A stretch of 12,081 bases of DNA from Ferruginibacter sp. (GTDB lineage Bacteria; Bacteroidota; Bacteroidia; Chitinophagales; Chitinophagaceae): the NCBI GenBank assembly GCA_018882645.1, contig VERM01000018.1:1-12081 (forward strand), given 5' to 3'. The notes below the pieces were generated by a model. The model had not been told where the DNA came from, made no database searches, and saw only the letters and a list, made by a program, of their open reading frames with translations. The position numbers and the translations under genes are program-made. Below are positions 6,466-12,081 of the stretch, piece by piece (within the stretch, counting starts at the first letter, position 1; each line of letters begins with the position of its first letter).

Positions 6466-7464
6466 CTAATTTTTAACTGGCATTTTAAGCACATCCTTTA
6501 AAAAAGAAGCAGTTTCATTTTCTACTGAAAGGATATCTTTTGATTTTATCGGAGAGGCAAGCACATGATCTCCTGTATTGGGAAGCGGCATAGCCCTTTT
6601 CAATGGAGAAGGAGTTGACAATTGCTGAAACATTCCCTTCATTGCACTGACTTTAACCACTTTATCCTGATTCGCTTCATCTTTATAATAATAAAGCATC
6701 AAGACAGGCTGGTTTATTTTTTTAAATGTGGATTCATTCATGGTTGTCTCCAGCATTTCCTCCAATTGCACCAATGCCTCAAGCCGATAGGGCTTATTCC
6801 AGTATTGCCTGTAAATCGGACGAAGATCATCCGGGTCATGATATTTTCCTTTTTTTACCATTCTTGCAATCTGAAGTCCCCATGGATTATTCAACAACCA
6901 TGCATTGCCATCATTGATGGCCACATTTGGAGAATATAATATCAAACCTGCAACATCCTCCGGATAAGCTGCAGCCAGCTGTAATGATTGCGTAGCTCCG
7001 GTACTGGTTCCCATCAGAATAACTTTATTCCCAAGTTTTTTTCCAATAGCAAGAGCTTCTTTGGCAGATTCCCAGTAATTGTCGGCAGTCAATTGCATCA
7101 ATTGCTCAGAAGTGTCTATACCATGCTGAGACAAACGGGAGAGAAACAGATTGCAACCAAATTTTTTGGCAATATTTCTATGAACGGGATTCCCTTCTTC
7201 TTGTGATGCCGAGAATCCGTGAAGATAAATGAAGACATATTCCGTTTTTCGGTGCGCCGAATCGTTGGCCCAAACAATCCGGGCTTCATTGCCGGGTTTT
7301 ATTTTATGCGCCGATTCATGCCGCGTAATATAATTTTCAATTGAATCGATTCCCGGAATCAAAGGAAGCGCGCTATCGTAAATAGGTTTACGGGGATGTG
7401 GCCCAAGGATATAAGTAATAATCAAGACAGTTAAAACCAGCAGAACCCATTTGACCTTTTTCAT
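6466..7464 (-). CDS. Membrane-anchored alpha/beta hydrolase
   Basis: The 332-residue protein has one N-terminal hydrophobic helix (about 5-21, KWVLLVLTVLIITYIL). No signal-peptidase or lipobox site is obvious after it, so it is probably tethered to the inner membrane with the enzyme domain outside. The alpha/beta-hydrolase landmarks are present. FIYLHGFSAS (78-87) would form the oxyanion hole. G-T-S-T-G (152-156) holds the nucleophile S154. YYYKDEANQD offers D262 as the acid, and NTGDHVLAS carries the catalytic H300. The triad order and spacing match carboxylesterase/lysophospholipase-type enzymes. The substrate is not readable from the sequence; lipids or esterified envelope components are a guess. 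It follows the coiled-coil membrane gene by 24 bases, so the two are probably one operon. The spacer contains a short (ATC)n run. Fold and triad are confident; the specific reaction is unknown. Confidence 0.92.
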   Translation of the reverse strand: MKKVKWVLLVLTVLIITYILGPHPRKPIYDSALPLIPGIDSIENYITRHESAHKIKPGNEARIVWANDSAHRKTEYVFIYLHGFSASQEEGNPVHRNIAKKFGCNLFLSRLSQHGIDTSEQLMQLTADNYWESAKEALAIGKKLGNKVILMGTSTGATQSLQLAAAYPEDVAGLILYSPNVAINDGNAWLLNNPWGLQIARMVKKGKYHDPDDLRPIYRQYWNKPYRLEALVQLEEMLETTMNESTFKKINQPVLMLYYYKDEANQDKVVKVSAMKGMFQQLSTPSPLKRAMPLPNTGDHVLASPIKSKDILSVENETASFLKDVLKMPVKN

Positions 7465-7488
7465 TTGATGATGATGATTTAGAGTAAT

Positions 7489-7875
7489 CTACTTTCCCAA
7501 TTGGGCTTTATATCTGGCAATGGAATTGTTGGCTTCAATGAGTTTGAGTTTAAGCTGATGAATCTCAGGTTGCCCCGCTTTTAAAAGCGCTTCTGTCTCT
7601 TCATTGTTTTTTTGAAGCAACAAAATATCTTCATCCATAATCCTAAGTGCCATTTCAGCCTCTTTTAATTTCTTGGCAAAATCCAGCTCAACAGTTTCCT
7701 TCAATTGAAAAGCAATGGCGTTTTCTTTCCGAAGGGTTTCTTTGATCAGCTTTTCGCTTTCCAGCATACCCTCTGTGCTTTTCAATTCTTTTTGTATTGA
7801 CTGCATTTTGAGCATTTGAATGACCCATGCAACTGCAAAGCCGGTAATTGATGATATGATTATTGCAACAATCAT
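7489..7875 (-). CDS. Small membrane-anchored coiled-coil protein
   Basis: The 128-residue protein has one N-terminal transmembrane helix (residues 2-20, IVAIIISSITGFAVAWVIQ) followed by about 100 residues with heptad-like hydrophobic spacing and many Glu and Lys, a long coiled coil. This layout resembles RmuC-type N-termini or other membrane-tethered coiled-coil adaptors, but it is too short to be RmuC and lacks the nuclease-like domain. It is the first gene of a minus-strand pair with the alpha/beta hydrolase 24 bases downstream, which suggests a shared envelope role; that link is inferred. The start at 7875 leads straight into the membrane helix and the divergent CDGSH gene starts 97 bases away. 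I do not recognise a named family. Confidence 0.82.
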   Translation of the reverse strand: MIVAIIISSITGFAVAWVIQMLKMQSIQKELKSTEGMLESEKLIKETLRKENAIAFQLKETVELDFAKKLKEAEMALRIMDEDILLLQKNNEETEALLKAGQPEIHQLKLKLIEANNSIARYKAQLGK

Positions 7876-7971
7876 TTAATTTAAACGATTTGAATTTTGT
7901 AAAAATATTTCATTTGGGATGGATTTTAAAGAATAATTTTACCAAAATTTTTACTCATTAAACGTTTCATC

Positions 7972-8193
7972 ATGCCATCCACTAAGATAACCATAAAAAG
8001 CAACAGCGCCATTAAAATTGAGGGGGATTTTGAAATCGTAGATGAAAAAGGGAATTTATATGATTTGGGAGGAAGGACTGTCGTATCTCTTTGCAGATGC
8101 GGACTTTCAGCCAACAAACCTTTTTGCGACGGCGCGCATAAAGGCAAATTCGAAGCGGAGGCTACCGCATTTGGCCTTCCATCCAACAAATAA
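7972..8193 (+). CDS. CDGSH-type iron-sulfur protein
   Basis: This 73-residue protein carries the CDGSH (mitoNEET-like) motif LCRCGLSANKPFCDGAHKG. C41, C43 and C52 with H56 are the three-Cys, one-His ligands of a [2Fe-2S] cluster. The preceding segment (IKIEGDFEIVDEKG and LYDLGG) matches the small beta-domain usual in bacterial members. There is no membrane helix, so unlike mitoNEET it is soluble. Such proteins are thought to transfer electrons or clusters, or to sense redox state; the partner here is not known. It is the first gene of a tight cluster: rlmH follows after 18 bases and a rhomboid protease gene 11 bases after that. The motif is complete, and the length is normal for a single-domain member. 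Confidence 0.96.
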   Translation: MPSTKITIKSNSAIKIEGDFEIVDEKGNLYDLGGRTVVSLCRCGLSANKPFCDGAHKGKFEAEATAFGLPSNK

Positions 8194-8211
8194 AATCTTC
8201 ATTCAACATAC

Positions 8212-8685
8212 ATGAAGCTGCAAATCTGGACAATCGGCAAGACGCATGAAAACTATGTCAGAGAAGGGATTGATGTGTTTACCAAAAGGATATCCAATTA
8301 TTTTGCTGTGGAATGGAAGATCATACCTCCGGTAAAGAATGCTGCTTCTTTAACTGAAGATGAACTGAAACAGCGGGAGGCTTTGGCGGTATTATCGCTA
8401 TTGAAAAAAGAAGATTATCTCGTTTTGCTGGATGAAAGAGGCAAGCAATTGTCCAGTGAGGAGCTGGCCTTATTTCTGCAACAAAGAGCTAACGAGAGCG
8501 AAAAAAATATCATTTTTCTCATAGGTGGCGCCTTTGGCGTGCATGAAGATATAATCAAAAGAGCTCAGTTCAAATGGAGCTTATCCAAACTTGTTTTCCC
8601 CCATCAACTGGTAAGACTGATGTTGTCGGAACAGATTTACAGAGCATGCACCATTATCAAAAATGAAAAATATCATCATTCTTAA
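8212..8685 (+). CDS. rlmH: 23S rRNA pseudouridine-1915 N3-methyltransferase
   Basis: RlmH is a SPOUT-fold methyltransferase that uses S-adenosylmethionine to methylate N3 of pseudouridine 1915 in helix 69 of 23S rRNA, acting late on assembled ribosomes. The 157 residues match the family's usual length of about 155-160. The start KLQIWTIGKT, the central VLLDERGKQLSSEELA (71-86), the SAM-binding knot FLIGGAFGVH (102-111) and the C-terminal block LSKLVFPHQLVRLMLSEQIYRA are all typical. The C-terminal HH near the end fits the conserved NxxYHx tail. It sits 18 bases after the CDGSH gene and 11 bases before the rhomboid gene, so all three are probably co-transcribed. High confidence. Confidence 0.97.
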   Translation: MKLQIWTIGKTHENYVREGIDVFTKRISNYFAVEWKIIPPVKNAASLTEDELKQREALAVLSLLKKEDYLVLLDERGKQLSSEELALFLQQRANESEKNIIFLIGGAFGVHEDIIKRAQFKWSLSKLVFPHQLVRLMLSEQIYRACTIIKNEKYHHS

Positions 8686-8696
8686 TTGCAATTACA

Positions 8697-9335
8697 ATGA
8701 ATATAACTTTCTCTCTCATAGCCGCCAATGTGATTTTGTTTTTTATCAGTACTGCCAATAAAGAGGTGATGGATAAGTCGATCATGTGGCCTTATGTGGT
8801 TAAAAGAAAAAACGAATATCACCGCTTTATAACGTCAGGATTTTTACACGCGGATTTCATACACCTGTTCTTCAACATGTTTACGCTTTATTTTTTTGGC
8901 AGAAATATAGAACTCATATTCAATGGGCTTGAACTTGGCGGCAATACTGCCTACCTTTTGCTGTATTTCAGCGCTATAATCATTTCCGATATCCCCTCTT
9001 ATATAAAAAATCAAAACAATTACGGATATCGTTCACTTGGCGCATCCGGCGCTGTTTCGGCAATAGTTTTTGCGAATATTGTATTCAGTCCATGGAGCAG
9101 TATATACATTTACGGCGCCCTGAAAATATCCTCTTTCTTATACGCTATATTATTCGTGATCTATTGCATGTATATGGGCAAAAAAGGAAATGACAATATC
9201 AATCATGATGCTCATCTTTGGGGGGCATTGTACGGACTGTTATTCACCATCATTTTGATTGCTTTATTCAATAGCAATCTTTTTGTAAATATCATTGAAG
9301 AACTGAAAAATCCAAGCCTATTTGGAAGGGGTTAA
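8697..9335 (+). CDS. Rhomboid-family intramembrane serine protease
   Basis: The 212-residue protein has about six membrane helices, as in the basic bacterial rhomboid core. The catalytic dyad is present: S117 in LGASGAVSA (the GxSG motif) and H173 in DAHLWGALYG (the AHxxG motif). H56 and N60 in FIHLFFNMFTLYFFG match the oxyanion-stabilising H150 and N154 of E. coli GlpG. There is no added cytoplasmic domain. Rhomboids cleave single-span membrane proteins within the bilayer; the substrate here is unknown. The gene follows rlmH by 11 bases. Its last 18 bases overlap the 3' end of the converging tilS, and no terminator separates them. The family is secure, and since all active-site residues are intact it should be an active protease and not an inactive relative. 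Confidence 0.96.
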   Translation: MNITFSLIAANVILFFISTANKEVMDKSIMWPYVVKRKNEYHRFITSGFLHADFIHLFFNMFTLYFFGRNIELIFNGLELGGNTAYLLLYFSAIIISDIPSYIKNQNNYGYRSLGASGAVSAIVFANIVFSPWSSIYIYGALKISSFLYAILFVIYCMYMGKKGNDNINHDAHLWGALYGLLFTIILIALFNSNLFVNIIEELKNPSLFGRG

Positions 9336-10670
9336 TTCAATTTTATACGCTGCTTTTGTTTTATTTGTTATTTTAAAACGATTATCAATTCGCTGACCAA
9401 CAACCCATACGATTCTTTTCTGCGACTCAATGACCCATATGGCCTGTTTTTGAGAGACGGATAATTTAATATCGATAAAAAAACGACTCAGCTTTTTTTT
9501 CTTCAACATACCCAGCGGATAAAAATAATCACCTTGTTTCCATCTCCTTAAAAGAAGTGGGAATTTCAACTGAGACGCATCAAGCAGCGCGATGTTTGCA
9601 TCATTCATCAATGGAGGAATAGAATTCAACCTCTCTGTTGTAAGTTTATTTTCACCAAGGTCAAGCTCGGTTGCAGCCTCCTCAATCCAAAAGAACGAAG
9701 AATCGGCCGGAGTCTTGGGAGAAACGACCAGCCAACTTCTGTTTCGAAAAAATTTATGCGTTTGCGATTCAATGTATTTCCCTGAAATGGACTGCGTTAA
9801 TTTTACGGCATCTGAGATCTGAGATGAACTGAAGCCATACTCTTTTAAAACTTCAAATAAAACGGTTGGATAAGCAGGCGTTTTCAATAATTTTAATACC
9901 GGAATTTGAATTTCGTTTCCCCTTTTCTCTATCAGCTTATGTTTTAATTGATCTACTGCATAATCATAAAGGATTCCAATATTTGAAAACCGCAGTATAT
10001 TATCTAAAAGATTCTGCTCTACCTGAGGGAATACCTTACCAATGGACGGAATCAATTCGTTACGAAAATAGTTGCGCGTATATTTAATGCTTTCATTTGA
10101 AGTATCTTCTCGCCATGAAAGATTGTTTTCATTTGCAAACAGAACGATATCTTCTTTTTTTGCAAACAACAGGGGCCTTATCAGATTTTTGACCAACCCG
10201 GTTTCTTTTGCCTTTATCCCCTGCAGACCTGATATGCCGGTGCCTTTAAAAAAGTTCATCAACAAGGTCTCAATATTGTCGTTGGCATGATGAGCCGTTA
10301 CTACAAACCGAAAAGCGTTGTCGGCATCAGATAACAAACTTCCAAACCATTCATACCTCAACTGCCTTGCAGCTTCCTGAATACCCATTTTATTATCGGC
10401 AGCATATTTTTCTGTTTCAAATCGATTTACCCATACCTTCACTCCATATGCCATTCCCAATGATTTTACAAAATCCTCATCAGCGTCACTTTCCGATCCT
10501 CTCAGCTGAAAATTACAATGAGCAATTTGAAATCGATACCCTGATCTGTTCATCAACTCACAAAGCACAACTGAATCAACGCCGCCGCTAACGGCAATGA
10601 GTACACTATCTTTTTTAGTGAATAAATTTTTTGACTGAATAAAATGATTAAAATACTCCAGAAAACCCAT
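9318..10670 (-). CDS. tilS: tRNA(Ile) lysidine synthetase
   Basis: TilS converts the wobble cytidine of tRNA-Ile(CAU) to lysidine using ATP and lysine, so that the tRNA reads AUA and carries isoleucine; it is normally essential. The 450 residues match the longer TilS form. The N-terminal PP-loop ATPase motif is AVSGGVDSVV (26-35). It is followed by RGSESDADEDFV (57-68) and the TAHHANDNIETLLM block (125-138), then LIRPLL (163-168). A C-terminal TilS domain is readable from about residue 370 (LLRRWKQGDYFYPLG, then SRFFIDIK and VVGQRIDNRFKI). It lies 32 bases downstream of a small TPR gene on the same strand, so the two are probably co-transcribed. The 3' end overlaps the converging rhomboid gene by 18 bases. 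High confidence. Confidence 0.97.
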   Translation of the reverse strand: MGFLEYFNHFIQSKNLFTKKDSVLIAVSGGVDSVVLCELMNRSGYRFQIAHCNFQLRGSESDADEDFVKSLGMAYGVKVWVNRFETEKYAADNKMGIQEAARQLRYEWFGSLLSDADNAFRFVVTAHHANDNIETLLMNFFKGTGISGLQGIKAKETGLVKNLIRPLLFAKKEDIVLFANENNLSWREDTSNESIKYTRNYFRNELIPSIGKVFPQVEQNLLDNILRFSNIGILYDYAVDQLKHKLIEKRGNEIQIPVLKLLKTPAYPTVLFEVLKEYGFSSSQISDAVKLTQSISGKYIESQTHKFFRNRSWLVVSPKTPADSSFFWIEEAATELDLGENKLTTERLNSIPPLMNDANIALLDASQLKFPLLLRRWKQGDYFYPLGMLKKKKLSRFFIDIKLSVSQKQAIWVIESQKRIVWVVGQRIDNRFKITNKTKAAYKIELTPSK

Positions 10671-10702
10671 TTTTTAAATTTAATCAATGAAATGCATTCC
10701 CT

Positions 10703-11017
10703 TTAAATCGGCTCAATTTCATCCTTCGCTCCCATCAACTCGTTGTAACTGTGTTTGTCGCCGGCTTTTTTTGCCTCGTCCATTCCTGCATTGTATATTT
10801 CCAGCGCCTTTTCAATTTGCCCCATTTTCTCCAGTAATTTTCCGAGCTGATAATAAGACCCTACATAGCCAGGATCATTTTGAATTACATTATTGAAAAG
10901 ATGCAGTGCCTCAGTATCTTTTCCAATTTTTACATATTCCAACGCAAGCGCATGCTGTAAAAAACTATCCCCTTCAGATTGTTTAAGAAATTCCAGCAAT
11001 TTTTGAATCCTATCCAT
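10703..11017 (-). CDS. Small tetratricopeptide-repeat protein
   Basis: This 104-residue soluble protein consists mainly of two TPR units. The first is about residues 18-50 (ALALEYVKIGKDTEALHLF, ending in NDPG) and the second about 52-85 (YYQLGKLLEKMGQIEKALEIY). The canonical small and large residues (G32, A37, P49, G59, A71) are in place. A short charged C-terminal tail follows (YNELMGAKDEIEPI). Two repeats give only a small binding surface, so it is likely an adaptor or a chaperone for one partner. It has no signal peptide. It lies 32 bases upstream of tilS and is divergent from etfB, 167 bases away. Its partner is unknown and the pairing with tilS does not itself show a shared function. Confidence 0.88.
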   Translation of the reverse strand: MDRIQKLLEFLKQSEGDSFLQHALALEYVKIGKDTEALHLFNNVIQNDPGYVGSYYQLGKLLEKMGQIEKALEIYNAGMDEAKKAGDKHSYNELMGAKDEIEPI

Positions 11018-11110
11018 AACAAATTTATAATTCCTTCAGAAATCGAAAATCAGGTGAGTAAAGTAAGCATAATTTGAGGGTTTTATGTGCACCTTAAGCA
11101 AAATTTGTAA

Positions 11111-11118
11111 TACATTTG
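11111..11118 (+). promoter_or_regulatory. Candidate -7 promoter box for etfBA
   Basis: TACATTTG fits the Bacteroidota -7 consensus TAnnTTTG exactly and lies about 67 bases upstream of the etfB start. The matching -33 element is weak (TGTG at 11086-11089, spacing 21). Transcription would begin near 11125, giving a leader of about 60 bases. Confidence 0.5.
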
Positions 11119-11184
11119 CAACCGATTGTTCAAATGCTTTACTATTATCATTAACTCTGTTCACACAAAATCATTACTACAAAT

Positions 11185-11928
11185 ATGAAAATTCTGGTTT
11201 GTATCAGTAAAACGCCGGATACCACGGCAAAAATAGCCTTCAGTGACAACAATACGAAATTTGCATCAGACGGAGTACAGTGGATCATCAATCCATACGA
11301 CGAATGGTATGCCTTGGTGAGAGCTATTGAACTCAAAGAAGCGGATGCCTCAACTGTCTTACATTTACTCAATGTAGGTGGCGCCGATGCAGAACCCATT
11401 ATACGCAAAGCTCTAGCACTTGGCGGAGATGAAGCCATCAGGGTAAACTGCGAATCAAGCGACAGTTATTACATTGCAAGCCAAATTGCTGCCGTTGCCA
11501 AAGAAGGCAACTATGACCTGATCTTTACGGGTAAAGAAACAATCGACTATAACGGTTCTTCTATCGGTGGTATGGTATCTGAATTACTTGATCTGCCTTA
11601 CATATCTCATGCTACTCAATTCAAACTGGAAGGGAATACGGCCGTTGTGGTACGTGAAATAGAAGGTGGAGAAGAAACCAATAAAGCCCCTCTCCCGCTT
11701 GTAGTCAGCTGTCAGAAGGGTATGGCAGAACAACGCATTCCGAATATGAAAGGAATCATGGGAGCTAGAACCAAGCCGCTGAAAGCCGTCGAGCCGGTGG
11801 CAGCCGAAACGCTGACCAGCGTGGCTTCATTTGATTTGCCTCCAGCAAAAGCGGGTGTGAAACTGGTTTCGCCTGAGAACCCGGAAGAACTGGTACGTTT
11901 GCTCAATGAAGAGGCTAAAGCCATTTAA
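11185..11928 (+). CDS. etfB: Electron transfer flavoprotein, beta subunit
   Basis: EtfB pairs with EtfA to carry electrons from acyl-CoA dehydrogenases and related flavoenzymes to the respiratory chain; the beta subunit holds a structural AMP. The 247 residues match the family's usual length of about 250. Motifs include MKILVCISKTPD at the N-terminus, INPYDEWYALVRAIEL (35-50), LALGGDEAIRVN (77-88), GKETIDYNGSSIGGMVSELL (116-135), the EtfB signature region REIEGGEET followed by PLVVSC (157-176), and the C-terminal NMKGIMGARTKPLK (187-200). The etfA start follows 32 bases after the stop. A consensus -7 box lies upstream at 11111-11118. The protein fits ordinary EtfB, not the longer bifurcating or nitrogen-fixation variants, although that choice cannot be proved from one subunit. 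High confidence. Confidence 0.96.
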   Translation: MKILVCISKTPDTTAKIAFSDNNTKFASDGVQWIINPYDEWYALVRAIELKEADASTVLHLLNVGGADAEPIIRKALALGGDEAIRVNCESSDSYYIASQIAAVAKEGNYDLIFTGKETIDYNGSSIGGMVSELLDLPYISHATQFKLEGNTAVVVREIEGGEETNKAPLPLVVSCQKGMAEQRIPNMKGIMGARTKPLKAVEPVAAETLTSVASFDLPPAKAGVKLVSPENPEELVRLLNEEAKAI

Positions 11929-11960
11929 TCAAAAACAATCCACATTCAAAATCCACAAAC

Positions 11961-12081
11961 ATGATACTCGTATTTATAGACCAGGCAGAAGGTCAGATCA
12001 AAAAAGCATCTTTTGAAGCTGCTTCATATGCTTACAAACTTGCCGCGCAATTGGGTAAAACAGCAGAGGCCATAGTACTGG
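11961..12081 (+). CDS. etfA: Electron transfer flavoprotein, alpha subunit, 3' end missing
   Basis: Only the first 40 codons are in the window. They read MILVFIDQAEGQIKKASFEA and then SYAYKLAAQLGKTAEAIVL, which is the usual start of EtfA: a short beta strand with the 'G-xIKKxSxEA' segment, then a helix of the nucleotide-binding-like fold. The FAD-binding C-terminal domain is outside the window. The ATG at 11961 follows the etfB stop by 32 bases on the same strand, as in the standard etfBA operon. The assignment rests on both position and these residues. Confidence 0.92.
   Translation, partial: MILVFIDQAEGQIKKASFEAASYAYKLAAQLGKTAEAIVL

Noticed and set aside
6622..7206. Plus-strand open frames (72, 105 and 63 codons) opposite the hydrolase
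   Set aside because: All are antisense to the alpha/beta hydrolase with its intact catalytic triad; their translations are Cys- and His-rich noise.
6279..7931. ATGGATTTTAAAG occurring at about 6279 and about 7919
   Set aside because: A single 13-base, AT-rich coincidence with unrelated flanks; it does not suggest a mobile element.
7926..8189. Minus-strand open frame of 87 codons
   Set aside because: It is the antisense of the CDGSH gene, whose cluster ligands are all present on the plus strand.
11020..11027. Minus-strand TAAATTTG matching the -7 consensus upstream of the TPR gene
   Set aside because: It ends only 2 bases before the ATG, so transcription would start inside the coding region; more likely a chance match in AT-rich DNA.

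Overview
The window looks like ordinary chromosomal DNA from a Bacteroidota bacterium, most likely Chitinophagaceae or a close relative. The evidence is an AT-rich composition, TAnnTTTG-type -7 promoter boxes, mostly absent Shine-Dalgarno sequences, an outer-membrane barrel ending in Phe, and several conserved proteins of a Bacteroidota type. The family-level placement is inference. I see no insertion sequence, prophage, CRISPR array, tRNA or rRNA.

Layout. 1-945 is the 3' part of an ammonium transporter (Amt), followed by a secreted outer-membrane beta-barrel (1067-1816) and a clean intrinsic terminator (1871-1903). A minus-strand gene (2939-1911) encodes an unannotated protein in which I can read a full set of protein-kinase-like landmarks. 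Divergent from it is a single-domain asparaginase-like protein (3029-3523), then a membrane-anchored YdcF/DUF218 protein (3655-4404). The 325-base gap 4405-4729 has no credible coding region. It holds a hairpin oriented as a minus-strand terminator, a consensus -7 box, a strong plus-strand terminator and a 13-base direct repeat, so it may encode one or two small RNAs.

A large helical-repeat protein (4730-6277) faces a two-gene minus-strand unit: a coiled-coil membrane protein (7875-7489) and a membrane-anchored alpha/beta hydrolase (7464-6466). The convergent gap between these two transcription units (6278-6465) contains three inverted repeats, including a perfect 18-base palindrome. Next is a tight plus-strand cluster: a CDGSH iron-sulfur protein, the 23S rRNA methyltransferase RlmH and a rhomboid protease. 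The end of the rhomboid gene overlaps the end of the converging tilS, which lies behind a small TPR gene. The window closes with etfB and the start of etfA, the electron-transfer flavoprotein.

How it fits together. Most genes are housekeeping or envelope functions: nitrogen uptake, RNA modification (rlmH, tilS) and flavin electron transfer (etfBA). Several short operons are supported by close spacing. The points most worth a second look are the kinase-like protein, the putative small-RNA locus at 4405-4729 and the palindrome at 6401-6418.
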